Notes: generated by a model from the sequence alone, not told the origin. A stretch of DNA of 64,000 nucleotides from Streblospio benedicti (GCA_019095985.1 CM032660.1:43967161-44031160), one strand, 5' to 3'. Counted from the stretch's first letter, positions 42,872 to 59,599 are shown. A program made the numbers and translations.

Positions 42872-42897
42872 CCACCCACACACCCCCACCCCCGCCT
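42872..42897 (-). other. G-quadruplex-prone tract just past the lectin stop
   Basis: The minus strand, which is the mRNA sense, has a GGGGGTGGGGG core followed by repeated GGGTG words, about 50 nt after the stop codon. At least four runs of three or more G fit an RNA G-quadruplex in the 3' UTR. Confidence 0.5.
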
Positions 42898-42943
42898 TTT
42901 CAACCACCACCACCACTCTCACATAGCCGTGAGGTGCTCTAAT

Positions 42944-46720
<3,777 letters not shown>

Positions 46721-46809
46721 TTTCTCTGCCACTGTACAAAAATCATATCCTATCAAAAGAAGACACCAACTGCAAATCTGTACTATGTTCACTCTCCTAA
46801 TGAGCAATA

Positions 46810-49300
46810 AATTATGGTGTTATATTGACAACTGTTTGAACGCTATCAAATCCATGTCATAACATGTGGACTCTTGTGCGTCAGTTGCCGATAGATCCCT
46901 ATCTATAATTGTTTGTCTAAACTAAGCGATCTTGTCATCTGAGCACCGGCAGCCAGATAGGATACATGTTCCTATTATTGATAATTTTGTTTGCTTACGT
47001 ACAGCTGTATATTTTCTTCCATGTGTATAGCCTGTTGCTGGGGGGTAAAGTGCATCTCATTTCACGGATGCCTGATATTGTGTTTGATACGGCACCTCCG
47101 TGGTTTTCGGCAATGCTTACGAATCTACGCGTATTTTGCAATGCTATCCTATTAAGTACTACTATCATACATGCAAACACAAGCGCCCAAGACAGAATTT
47201 ATTGGAATGATAACATGCTGAGCTATTTTGGGGTTTATGACTCAGCATGCATGTTCGTTAGGAAAACCCAACAAAAAAGATGCATACTGCTATCCAATTT
47301 TAACCAATAACTGTCGATTCGTTATCAACGTAGCCCTACAAGTAAAAGTGCTCTCACGCCCCATGAACTAGCAACCGGAAACTCAAATTTAGCATTTCAA
47401 TCCCAAGCACACATATCACTGACGTCCCCTATCATCTTATTCCGTCATTTATATTACAATTATATTATATATCTATATTACAATATACAATTCATTACAA
47501 TTTAAAATTTATTTATTTGCAGTCCTGTGCTACAAGAGCCAAGGATCATGAGTGTGAGGCCACAGAGGCCCATGTCGAATCTCTATAAATCTTCGAGGAA
47601 AGAAAATTATGACAATGCCTGTTGGGATTCAAGTAAATTATCGTCTGTGATATTCGCACCATTGTCCATCACGTGACCCCGGTCACAGAAAAGCATTGCA
47701 GTCGTGAGTCAAATGCTTTATTGTTCAATGATGATCCATTCCAGTGATAAATGGTGATGGTGATTCGCACGTGGGTCGGCCATGTCTGATATATTTGTTA
47801 CTGAGAAATGGTATTGATATGTCTAAATTATCATGAGCAAGCCTGTACAAAATTACAAATACAGACATGAGCAAAGGCAGATATAGGCAACGACTTACGA
47901 AAGGATGAATCGTGAACATGTGTCTCTATCTATACGATTAGTATTACCCGATTTACAGTGTAAAAGTTTGTATTATAATTTGATGTTGCGAAACAAATAC
48001 ACGGGTTATGTTAAGCCTATGCAACCATTCTATTATTATCATATACTGGTACACATATTTTGCACGTAACTAATAGTTCAAATGTATTTAATTGTGACTA
48101 TATATGCCAATAGTGGCCTGGTCCATTAATATCTTCTTTTTGCACCCTTGTATGATGTGTATAAATTTGAACCAAACATTGAATATGAACATATAAGATT
48201 GGAATAGGTTTAGCACGTACTCATGATACAGTAGCATTCCCGATATACCATATGTTGCATGTATTTAGAATATTGTCTCTATAAATGACTCATCTACAAG
48301 TATAATCATCGGAAAACGACATCTACAAGCAATCAAAAGATTGGCCTTTACATGTATTAAAACATTGGGCAGCTTGCATCGGTCACGCTACACTGACACA
48401 AGTAAAGTACAATATGATAAAGAATATGCCATAACGTGCTGCATAGAGAGCCGGCAATTACGTACCACAGACATGTATTTAAAAAAAATGGTCAATTACA
48501 TAGATAATTGTTACACGTGATTTCAATAAACATATAAACAAGCCCTTTGATGTAGCAAAAAGACACAGAAATATTTGGATCGACGAATAAATTGGGCGTT
48601 TTTGTTGCACATGAATGGCGCCATTTTACATGTACATGTTAGTAATAGGTATAGAGGTCGGTTTCGGCTATATGCGATGGCCATATTCCGTGTGTCGATG
48701 GGCATTCCATTTATGGCGCAATGAAAGCTTCCTCGTTTAACAATCATAAAGCGACAAATATTTCCAACTGTGCTATGCGGGTTTTGAGCATTTCTGATGT
48801 GTTGGCCAACAAAAATGTCAATCGTAAAAAGAAATGGAATCGGGAAGTCATGACATCATTATGCCCATTATGTGCTTATAAGTACAATCTTTATAGTGAG
48901 AAACAAGATGATTATTGCAATATTTGATTGTCTGTGGTAGAGGCATGGTGATATGGGTATCAGGGGGTTCTAGCTTGAAGTTCATAAACTGTCAATAACA
49001 CGTCTGTAAAAAGTAATAACGTCTGGTCAATGATGAACCAACATATACTTAAAAGGCAGTAAAGAAAGACGCCCTTTGTTCAAAATGACAAAGCATTTAT
49101 AAAACAGGAATGTCAATGACAAAAAAATATTTACTGTAATTATTGTGTCATATTTTTTATATAAATGGTATCACACTTGTCCAACCTAGCTGAAAATGCC
49201 GGCAGATGAGCAATCCAATGGCTTTAGAAGCTTGGGTGACAGCCCTAAATAACGAGGCCACCCCGAGGGCCACCCAGTCTTGGTGTGGTATACATGTAAA
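46810..49300. other. Intergenic DNA upstream of the lectin gene
   Basis: AT-rich with no gene. A very AT-rich patch at about 47440-47515 is followed by TTGCAGTCCTGTGC, which looks splice-acceptor-like but leads into no open exon. Confidence 0.5.
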
Positions 49301-49312
49301 TCTATCAATATT

Positions 49313-49508
<196 letters not shown>

Positions 49509-49794
49509 TTGGTTTGTTTCACAAAAATTAACTCGTCTGGCTACTACGGGTAAATGTACTTCTCATCTTCTGCCGCACATTAAAGATTTGAAGAGGGTTT
49601 AACACAGGGCGTAGATCAAACAGTTACCTATCTGAAAGGTGTACATGTATTTGTACATGGTATGCTGAATAAGCATAATGGGCGTGGATGCGATCAATTC
49701 CAAAAATGTGCAATTACATGTATAATCTATTTGGGTGGAAATATCTATAGTACATCCTTGAACGTGTTCAGTGTGTTGGTATAGAGTATATAAG

Positions 49795-50400
49795 AAGATC
49801 AAAAGGGACAGTTATACTACCATATGTGAACTGTGTTACTGAAGTGATATCCAGAATACTGAGTAAATACTCAGTATCTGTGGCAGTGAAGCCAAAGCAA
49901 ACTATCAGGGACATTTTAGTGGGCCCGAAAGACAAAGTGGGTAAGATCAAAGATTCTATAATATCTTTGATAAGATGGATAAATTTAAAATTGTGTATTG
50001 TAAGAATCCACGCAAGTCATGTGAAATGGTGTACGTCGGAGAAACGGACAGAAAGTTTGGTACTAGCCTGATTGGACATCTGAAAGATGGGGAAGCCAGC
50101 AAGAAGAGAGCATACACCAGATCCACAAAGAAAAACTAACTGAACTGAACAAGAGTGCTTTTATAAAACAAACCGACTATATGAATCAGAAGAACCATGA
50201 AATAGACTGGAATTGATGGAGCAAGTGTGATAGACAGTGAGAGCGAATGGAGAACAAGAACCATCAAAGAAGCGGTGCATGTCCGAACGTACAGCCAGGT
50301 CATGAACAGAGTCGAGGGATCCATCAACTCTCGCAAGTCTACGATTCGATTCTCAGCAGGAATCGTCCGGATTGACCTCCTGTCATGCGCAGGAAGTCAT
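49795..50400 (+). mobile_element. Penelope-like element fossil (C-terminal part with GIY-YIG nuclease)
   Basis: The plus strand retains family-typical text for the end of a Penelope-like reverse transcriptase (LPYVNCVTEVISRIL, IRDILVGPKDKVG), the nuclease core (MVYVGETDRKFGTSL) and the C-terminal block (RTIKEAVHVRTYSQVMNR). The 5' part is missing. The copy is broken in several places and looks old. Confidence 0.75.
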
Positions 50401-50589
50401 TTTGATGATGGCAACATTAGTATGCAAAACTGTCAATGAAATAAAAGTAAGTTGTGTTGTGGTTGAAGAAATATGAACTTATATCTATCAGTTCCAGTTG
50501 TCTGATTCAATTCAGCCCAATTCTTTCTTGGTGCTCCAGATAACCCAAGATAACTGACATGTTCAAAGCCTAAGCAATTCCAAATTCAA

Positions 50590-50770
50590 TTGTAAATCGC
50601 GGGAGATGGCGTGTCGATGAGAAATAACGTCAGTCTTACTTGGCATTGCTTTGTCTGGTGAGATGTTAAATCACACGCAGCAAACCACGGGAGAGCGCGG
50701 ATAGGAGTCTTCTGTTTGTACGATTGGCAGTTCTGCGCACGCCACTTGCGCATTAATCTTTATTCCACGG
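50590..50770. promoter_or_regulatory. Short GC-rich candidate regulatory block
   Basis: The block contains TAAATCACACGCAGC at 50667-50681, differing by one base from TAAATCACACGCCGC in the Gfi1 intron 3 island at 12883. It also has GAGAGCGCGG and TTGCGCATTAATC. There is no coding signature. Confidence 0.3.
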
Positions 50771-50774
50771 ACTT

Positions 50775-52915
50775 GAGTACTCATCATTCATTGTTTGTGG
50801 CATTAATATACCTCGTACCGTATTACTCATTAAACACGTGCTTGTGGTGAGGATTTGGATTTGGATATGGTTAGATCGTATGTCATGCATCAACAGTGCA
50901 TTTTTAAGACAGTTGTTGACGTTTGTACTGATCTAATATTTTACTAATGGCGTGACTTGGATGGGTGCATTATGTACAAACTATATCATAGACCACAGAT
51001 CTGAACAATGCAAAGTATGCCTTACAGAATAGAAAATACACCTTTCTACGGGAATAAGGCTTGAATTATTATTGCTGTTATTGCTGAAATAAATTAGAAG
51101 ACCATGCCATCGATTAAGGATCATTGAGTTGGGGATGTTGTGTCGTTAATGTAGACACACGGGTGTGCATCATAACTATCACACTATAGCTCGTGTACAT
51201 ATTCGATACCAATGTCCCATTTACTACCAATAATGAACTACCCTACCTCACTTCCAATCTTGTACCATTGCCGTGTACTAGATCCGTATCCAAGGCATGA
51301 TTTGGCAGGGCTTTTTCCTTTGAGGTTTGCAATCACGTGCACACAATGTCTACAGAGACGAGGATTTTGTTCGTATATTTGTTAGATTTGTCTGACAACA
51401 TGAAAATCCGTCATTATACAGAATAATCATGTTGATTAGACACCTCGGTCCCTTAATGCTCGCGTTTTGGCCGACTTGAAGGGGTTATTTCATTAATTCG
51501 AGTACGCCCTACTTTATTTTATATCTGTAATGAATCTTTAACTAACTGATTGAGTGTGACAATAAGATAAGCATGTTATTTTTAAAGGTTCTGAATGCTT
51601 GCATAATCTATTTTATTACACAGAACTAGAGGATCTCTGCCATAACGTAGACGCCAAAATGCACCTAGCACTTGTTATCCATCCTATGGTTAATTTACTT
51701 ATTTCAGCATCCATCACCCAGATTTGTCCCATGGGACTGCAGCGAAAACAATCCGTATACAGGATAGCTCACTTCCTTATAACGTTAATTGCTCCATGTA
51801 TCATTTGTAATTCCCAATCTGTGAAACAATGCACTCCAATCATTTTAGCCGAGCGATGATTGCTTTAGTTTGCCGCACACGCTGTGCTTTTGTTGGCGTA
51901 AATAGATTTGTGCTCGTCCCTAATTGCTCCCAGGACTACCAATAGGCTATTCCCAATCTGTGGCAGAGTGCATCAAAATCATAAAGGCCACGTGCATTGA
52001 TACAACATGATACTCTTGATGTCAGCTCAACGCCGATAGTTTGGTATGGGAGTTTGTTTGGTAATAGAGCCCTTTATCATACATTGATACTAATATGCTC
52101 AGCGACAAAACCATAACAAGTTGTTTTGGTCTCATAAATATTTAATAGGAGTTTGAACATATTTTATAAAATAACTTGATATAGGTGATGAAAATCTATT
52201 AACAATGCGCACATGTAGTACACGAGTAGTGGCGAACAGATCTCGAGATGGGTAAAGAAGTTTGTTTCAATATCGTGGAACAATGCTTGAAAGTGCAACT
52301 TAACTGAATTGTACAATGAGTACAACATTAGCTAATTACAGTTTTCTTAATAATAAATTGCAAATGATTCAAGTGCACCAATAAGAAGAGAATGATGGCC
52401 TTCATACACGGGCTTCATATATTGTGTTATATCATAATGTAAACATCTACATTGTCACAACGGAAACCGATTCTTTTCCAATGGAATAGTGCTGGTTGTG
52501 AACTACGGTCGGGTGAATCCGTCATCCACACTGGTAACATGGATATTGCTTTGTATCTTATTATACTGTGCAATAATAGACACCAATGAATCTGTCAGCT
52601 CAGCTAAGTTCCAAGATATTTGCGGCAATCTTTTTATTCCCCATAATTTTGTCTACTTTCAATATAGATGTTATACAGGCCCTATCAGTCACCTTTACAA
52701 ATACTATACAAAGTCTGACATAGTTTTTTTTATGGAAATGCAAACTTAACTGGGTATTCAAATCCAATCTTAATTCAATCAATCAAAAATAAACTCCTGA
52801 TTATCTTACTGCAGAATAAAGCTATAGAAAAATTATTATTATTTATATAGTAATTTTAAGGAACTGTGTCAGCTTATTTCAATAATGTGAAATGGTAAAG
52901 TATATAGGGGTCAGC
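50775..52915. other. Intergenic DNA, nothing recognised
   Basis: AT-rich. Small frames near 51.6-51.86 and 52.49-52.75 kb lack domains or splice context. Confidence 0.5.
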
Positions 52916-53119
52916 TCAATAATCCCCCGTCTCATTGGTCCCCTCACCACGGAATACTGTTAGATATATGGTTTTCAGGGGCGGATCTAAGTGCTGAGGA
53001 TGAGGGCTATGTGTTTAAGGACAGAGCCCACCCTCCCTCAAAATGTTTAAAATTCTGAATACTCACAGGTTTTGGGGGTGCTAGGGCGGTTATCATCTAC
53101 CCCCATAGACCAGCTACTG

Positions 53120-54225
53120 CAATAGGAGCAATATGTCAAACAATATCGGGAAAATTATTACGTTGAGTGTTGTAACTACTAGGTGTAATAGGACATGCGC
53201 TGTAGGATACGTATCGGAATAAGGAGTAATAATTGGCGTAGAAAGTACTAAAGATATATGAAAGTGATGTAGACATGCTTTGCTCAAACTTTTTACAACT
53301 TTCATGAAAAAATATGTTGCGTGTTTAAACCCCCACCACGACCGCATTCACACTCATATCACCTGATCAGTATCAACTGATCAAGTCAGGTGGCAGGATG
53401 AGGAACAGTAAACCAAGAGTCTTGCTATCCTCCAAAAACACGTGCAGCTGGCCTGTGCTCTTCTGTTTTGACGCTAATTAGAAGACTGAAGTAATCGTGG
53501 GTTTGAGATATAATAGAGAGCCGAGAGGGTATAAAAATGTGGAAATAATGCGAGTCATATCTAACTATAATGCGAGTCGATGTGACGTGATATGATTGTC
53601 TAGATCAGAAGTGCTCAGAGAGCACAGCGTCGCTAATACAATATTGACTTATGGACTAAGGTTTTTCTAGTGATACTGTGCTCTTTGCCAGCTAGAGCAC
53701 TTTTGATCCAGTTGGTTTGGTTATATATCATATATTATGGATAACATCTGTATGTTTGTTGCTTTTGGCATCACACTAATATAGCATAGAAAGAATAACA
53801 AAAAATAAGGCTGTCAAATTTTCAAAATGAATAAAAAGTTGATAAGACAATATACAACTTTCATTTTTACTTTTATTTAATTTTTATATTTATTCACCAA
53901 TTTCATCACTTTTGAAATGTATGGAATTTTATATTCTGAAATAAATTATGTTATGCTATGTTATGATATATAACATCTGATAAAAATGAAAACAGTAAAA
54001 ATTAAGAATAAGTGAACTCCATATTTTTGTACCAGATGTTTGTGAAATGTGAAATATGAAAAAGCAAGATGGTCTGGTTGGGTGGAATTTTTATTCCCGC
54101 AATATATACCTGTAATGATATATGTAATACATATCTGCAGGAATAAATGAGAGACGAAGCAAGAATAAAACAAAATTTTAATATAATAAATTAGTAAGAG
54201 TTCCAACCAAAAAATAAACATGTTA
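53120..54225. other. AT-rich intergenic DNA
   Basis: No gene seen. AATAAA on the minus strand near 54085-54090 could be the poly(A) signal of the broken repeat-protein gene to the right. Confidence 0.5.
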
Positions 54226-54295
54226 CTCAATAAATATTTACATACATTAGAACAGAATGTTTGTTGAGCTTGTCAGAAAATGTGAAATATTCACA

Positions 54296-54950
54296 CTCTT
54301 TTTTTGACAACAAACTTCTTACGAGGTACAACGTCAGCTTCTGAGTCACACGCGATGAGGGTTGTGTTTCTGTTGATCTTAAACTTCCTCTTCCTTGACA
54401 TGTCCATTTCACTGGAACTTGAGGAACTTGATGATCTTGCTTTGCTTCTCTTCACAGATTTCACAAAGAATTCCTTGTATACTCCGTTTGGATTTGCAAA
54501 ATCTAATTATGTGAACGTACGTGACTTGTACACAAGTCTGTTCTTCCTTAATCACGGGCAAATCAGAATCTGTAACTTGAGGTACAGTAGCGATGTTGAG
54601 TACTGTTTCAGGAGATTCTGGCTGCGATTTCTGGAAGAACTTCTTGTAATACCCATCGTGACTCGCGAAGTCTAATTCCGTGAATGGACGAGACTTGTAC
54701 TTGGTGACGACTGGTTTTGTCAGTTTTTCTTCCATGGGTTCAGACTTTTGGAAGAAGTTCTTGTAATACCCATCGCGACTTGCAAAGTCTAGCTCCGTGA
54801 ATGGACGTGACTTGTACTTGGTGACGACTGGTTCTGTCAGTATTTCTTCCTTATGGGTTCAGAATTTTGGAAGTAATTCTTGTAATACCCATCGCGACTC
54901 GCAAAATCTAGCTGTGTAAAAGGTCTTGGTTTGACTTTATTTACATGTGT
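54296..54950 (-). pseudogene. Broken gene for an unrecognised repeat protein
   Basis: The minus strand carries four related segments of about 40-60 residues with the core FTELDFASRDGYYKNFFQKS, joined by KPVVTKYKSRP-type linkers. The last is the most diverged (LDFANPNGVYKEFF) and is followed by a serine run and a basic tail with MSRKRKFKINRN and VPRKKFVVKKRV, nuclear-localisation-like, to a stop. The first and last repeats are not in the same frame as the middle ones, and an in-frame stop interrupts the last, so it cannot make the full protein as it stands. I do not recognise the family. It may be a retrocopy, since no introns are seen, or the decayed 3' end of a local gene. Confidence 0.55.
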
Positions 54951-55250
54951 GCTAGTTTGTAAAGAATATAGATTGCTAATCATTTTGAAACATTGATAAA
55001 ATTGTCACAAAATATAGCAAAGCTTGCCTCGACAGAAATGATAAGCGGATTGGTTACCACGTTGTGCGTACGTCGAACGTTGCTTAGCTACGTTGTACGT
55101 TGAACGTATTCAGATTTACGTTATTATGAAACATGCCATACTGGGTATACATTGGATGGTCATTAGCCTCGTTCAACCAGACTCTGTATTGCACGCCACC
55201 ATAGGGTCTGGATGATCGAGACTAAATGATCATGTGCAATGCTAGCCTGG
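54951..55250. other. Short intergenic stretch
   Basis: A CGTTGTACGTTGAACGT-like local repeat at about 55060-55100, otherwise nothing. Confidence 0.4.
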
Positions 55251-55257
55251 ATCATCA

Positions 55258-55347
55258 GACGGAGGACCAATTAGACGGGGGACCAATGAGACGGGGGGCC
55301 AATGAGATGGGGAACCAATGAGACAGGGGACCAATGAGATGGGGGAT
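55258..55347 (+). repeat. 18-bp minisatellite (GACCAATGAGACGGGG)
   Basis: About five copies of GACCAATGAGACGGGGG-like units with point variation. An inverted single unit sits at 52919-52942. Confidence 0.8.
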
Positions 55348-55592
55348 ATCAATATAATAGCAGTAATGTGTATGGTAAAGTGTTTTTAAATCATTATTGT
55401 ATGCATACCACACTCACCGGACCCATCCCATGGTGCTGAGGCCCATTGTACGAACGCCTGAAATTTTCAACTGAAATCAGATTTCAGTACTCTAGTTTCA
55501 ATTTGAAATACCAAAACCCACTGTTTATGTTCCAGTCATATAAACGCAACGTGACTGGGTGTAATTACTAATATGCACACATTTATAAACGT

Positions 55593-56036
55593 TATCATCA
55601 TCATCATGAACGGTTAGGACATGTCTGTCCTCGCAGGATTCCCCTGCATACCGCAACATGTCTTTGTCACTGCCTTGTAGACCCTAGGAGGTACGGTCAT
55701 CGCATAGTTTGATCAGTTTGGGAATATTATTTGTCTTTTATGTTGATGTTGATTTTCAGTTCATTAAAGTCTTTTTGTATAGTGTCTAGCCAGGATGTTT
55801 TTGGTCTGCCTCTTTTTTCTTTGTTGGTTTGATTGCTTCATTAAAGGCTATTCTAGCTGGTGTTTCTGCTGGTAAACGCATCAAGTGTCCGAACCATGAC
55901 ATTCTCCTTGATTGTATTGTTTTGGTTATTTTTATCTGGTTTGTGATTTGATAAATGGCTTCATTTTTTATTATTTTTGGGTATTTGATTCCTATTGCAT
56001 ATCTGAGTAGGCGTCTGTGGAAGGCATCTACTTATC
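55593..56036 (-). mobile_element. 5'-truncated LINE 3' end (RTE-like)
   Basis: The minus strand reads FHRRLLRYAIGIKYPKIIKN, then RRMSWFGHLMRLPAETPARIA and KRGRPKTSWLDTIQKDF with a frame slip before KRGRP. This is the conserved region after the reverse transcriptase in many LINEs (RRRLRWFGHLLRM...RGRPKTTW). The 3' end finishes in a GAT/ATG trinucleotide tail at 55593-55607, typical of RTE-like elements. The clade is tentative. The copy is inactive. Confidence 0.75.
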
Positions 56037-56054
56037 TAGATCTAGATATACAGA

Positions 56055-56199
56055 CAAAACCGGGTGAGTTTGAAACATGAATTATTTTATCGGGTGAGTT
56101 CTTGTGCCGTATCAAGGTGAGCCCGAAGGGCGAGCCTGATGCGCCACAAGAACGAATTCTGATAAAATAATTCATGTTACACAAACGAACCCGGTTTTG
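56055..56199. mobile_element. Foldback element 1 (145-bp imperfect palindrome)
   Basis: CAAAACCGGGTGAGTTTG at the left and CGAACCCGGTTTTG at the right are inverted. The arms also share ACATGAATTATTTTATC and GTTCTTGTG, and meet near AGCCCGAAGGGCGAGCC. It abuts the LINE fragment and would form a long hairpin. Confidence 0.75.
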
Positions 56200-56315
56200 C
56201 ATTAATCATTATTTTCTTTACAATTACAAGACTTTTTATTAATTAAAAAAAAATTAATCCGGCTGAGTACAAGCATGATAACCATAGTATCGCCCCTGTT
56301 CGAAGAGGGGTGATT

Positions 56316-56460
56316 AATAGGGTATTGCATGTGTTGGAGTGGGAGATAGAAAAATCTCTCACCGATAGTTTGAAAGTGCTACCATGCACAGCTCGAGCTG
56401 TGACACGCTCGAGGTGAGAGATTTGTGATCTCCCACTCCAACATAATGCAATACCCTATT
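56316..56460. mobile_element. Foldback element 2 (145-bp imperfect palindrome)
   Basis: AATAGGGTATTGCAT and ATGCAATACCCTATT are inverted ends. The arms share GTTGGAGTGGGAGAT and ATCTCTCACC, with an AGCTCGAGCT centre. Related GTGGGAGATAAGAAAATC words recur at 56670-56760, suggesting a larger composite element. Confidence 0.75.
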
Positions 56461-56775
56461 TCTCCCACTTCTTTAGCACTTTAAAAATATTGAAATGAGT
56501 AAATTGTGCTTGTTTGTTTTCCGAACGTATGCACAATTACGTAGCCCGCAAGATAGACTGCAGATGAGTGCGTTTTACATATGCTTTCCAACGCAGACGT
56601 ATGGCTTTACGTTGATCACGCTTTGGATTCTATGAAATGTAGTAAATTTATGCAATTTTCCCACGCCAACAGTGGGAGATAAGAAAATCAACCATGGGAG
56701 ATAAGAAAATCTCCCACTGCAGGTTCATTCATAAATTCGCATGAAAGTGGGAGAAAACTGCGTATACTGCGTATT

Positions 56776-57302
56776 TATTGTGGGGTTATAGTGTTTTAAG
56801 AACTAATTGGTTTAACAGCATTGCAGCCGGGTTCACTTTGTCACTTTGATTTATAACGTCCCAGTGTGTGTTTGTGTATTTAATTATGGTAATAAGAAAA
56901 TAAACCTCAAGAAGAGGTCTTTAAATAATCATCATTATATGTTAATCGTATCTTAATCGCTACGTGGGACTTATTCACCATATAGTGCAAGTTGTAAGCA
57001 ATCGCGTGCTATATACACTAAATAAGAGTTTATATTTATAATAATATTACTGTTTTATTAATGTAATATGCTGCATTATATAAGTTTATAATTATTTATT
57101 TTAACTAAAACTATATAATACTATGCTACGGCAATATGCAGATAATATTACCTGTTAAAAATGAAATCATAATGCACTCAATACCGCGTTTCGCATGTAC
57201 AAATTCTCAGATTGAGATGCCGTAGAGCGGAATATTCTTAGACCGACCAAAGATGTCCTACCTCCATTCTTTTGTGATTGTTGATAACAGTGCTAGTCAG
57301 AA
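56776..57302 (+). repeat. Dispersed repeat, copy 1 (about 525 bp)
   Basis: This copy runs from TATTGTGGGGTTATAGTG to TTGTTGATAACAGTGCTAGTC and aligns along its whole length with 62366-62872. Matching words include ACAGCATTGCAG, GTAAGCAATCGCGTGCTATA and CCTCCATTCTTTTGTGATTG. It is non-coding and very AT-rich in the middle. Confidence 0.8.
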
Positions 57303-57304
57303 CA

Positions 57305-59585
57305 CTTTCTATTATTGATCAATAAATTATTTCACTTTCATTCGGAAACACAATCACGTTCATAATGCAAACTTCTAATATGACGCGCAGCCAAAATCAT
57401 ATTTTGTATTTATCTACTCTCACATTTAAAAAAAAATCTACGTCCCTACACTGCAAATCGATCATAATCACTTGATTGACAGATCGATTTATACATAGTA
57501 CCTGTAACAGAAAAACATACCATTTAGACATACATGGTGGTAATCAGGCCAGTTTTGAAGCTGAGTCAATGCAGGCGGTCACTTCCTTGCTCTTGGCTTC
57601 CCCTCATTAGCCTCCTCACTCTGCCTCCATCCTCAGACCTGCATCCCATAAGATTTTACCCCATGACTTTCTTTCAAACTATCTTTTGCAGTTTTTGATC
57701 ATGTCATCATACTATGAGAGTAAAAAAGATCTTGCTTCAGTAACTTTTCTATTTGAGTTTGAATGATTTTGCCATCAAACGTGCAGGCTTGTGGAGATAT
57801 AAGGTCTAAATATTACCATAAAACTACACAACTGATTTTAGAAATAAATCCAAATTGACCCAGAGATTTCACTTTCATAGGGTATTTTGGCAAATATCGG
57901 TTGCGCGTACGAGACCCATGTCATGAAGTGTGCTCCCCGGGTTGTACCAAAAAAACCTGGATCTGCCTGTGATTTTTATGGCATCTCTGTGTGCCAGTAC
58001 TAGTAAACCAATCAAATCAGCACAATGAGATCCCACAATGAGAAGCTGTGCCATGTTATTTCATACAAGAAACTTCAGAGTTCCAAGAGTTGAAGATGGA
58101 TGAATGGCAATTAATCAGCTGATATATATTGCCCATATAGAGGACTGTGCTATACATGTACTTACGTTAGGTATAGTAACAATTGCTTAAAAAAGAGTAA
58201 GTTTGACTGATCCACAACACGTTACACAGCCATATCAGTCATGTCAACCAAACATGACCTCAATCCAGCAATCCATGATCCACAGGTACCACAATTCAGA
58301 TCAATAGTAATAAACCTGGATCAACACGTCCATACACTCCCTGTCCTTATAGACCTGAAACGTTTTACCCAGAGTTCCGGCTCATGATGACCACAGAAGG
58401 TAAAATTCTTTGCTTTCCGTATCTCCACTGTTTGCGTTAGTCCCTTTTTACCTTGCTGTTTGCTTTACCTTTCCGTTGTATACGACTACTGTATATACGT
58501 GATCGATATGAGAGCACTTTTAAGGTTTCTCATTCTGGATCTTAAATGTGTTCTGTTTTAGAAAAGGGAGCAGGGTTGGCTAGGCCATGATGACTGGAAT
58601 GGGAGAGGGTTAATTGTATATTTTTAACTGTTGGATAGCAGGAAAACTTTAACATGTGAGTTTGTTTATCTTATGTGCAAGTGAATAGCTATGTATGCTC
58701 CCGAGTACTAGATTGATTATGTCTACCTGTTATCCAGAAAGTGTAAGGTTATACAACACACTTACTATGAACATTACACCAAGCTTCAAGGGCAAATGTG
58801 CGGCATCATCATGAGTACCGAGTATTTCACTTAACACTCATGTGGTGCATAGTTTCTCGTGTAGGGCTATTTCCACATTTAATATATTATGCTATTATAC
58901 AGCTCAGCAATATCAAATCATGGGGACTTGCGATAATTGCACTACCAGCCAATGTCCATTATCACTTAGTAAAGTGCGTTGACATGCACCTCAATGCAAA
59001 CATGGTTAATGCATGCGCCAATATATGAAAGACACTTAACTCGGTTTTCAACCAATTCTGTTCAAATGAACATCTAATCAGAGTAATTATGATCCAAATG
59101 CTGTTAGTCATTCATATTGCTATTTGTCACACAACTAACTCAAACTGTAACATATTTTCATAAAATTACCCTGTTTCAAGCATAATAAAAATGTCAGTTT
59201 TAGTAGTGATTCGGGAATATATTATGCTCGGCCGGAAAACCTAGGCCTAGAATTGTTCGTGATTAGCGTAGAATCTAATTAATATCTATGATGGAATAGC
59301 CCATCTTTTATGCAAAGGCAATTACTTGAGCATACATAAGGTAATGTGCTTACTATTAAACCGATTAATCCATACTCCAAGATGTGTTAATAATAAGCAC
59401 ATACCGTACTAATCATTTTGTCAAGAAGCGCAACCTTGTCTATTGCTGTCCATTTTTTAATGTTGAGTAATTCCTGACTCTTCAGTTCAGATCCATGACT
59501 GTTTAGTGCTCAAATGCTTAATCCGCATGACTTAGTAGGAAGCTGTTTATTTGATACTTTGCAAAGGTAGAACAGGTAGACCTAC
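57305..59585. other. Intergenic DNA, with a MITE-like remnant near 57.9 kb
   Basis: No gene. At about 57940-57968, ACCTGGATCTGCCTGTG resembles the right terminus of the MITE at 43.43 kb, and CACTTTCATAGGGTATTTTG resembles its interior. A convincing left end is missing. Confidence 0.45.
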
Positions 59586-59599
59586 ATGTATGAATGGGG

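Noticed and set aside
52979-53110. hAT-like MITE starting CAGGGGCGGATCTAAG
   Set aside because: No matching inverted right end or target duplication was found. Too weak to call.
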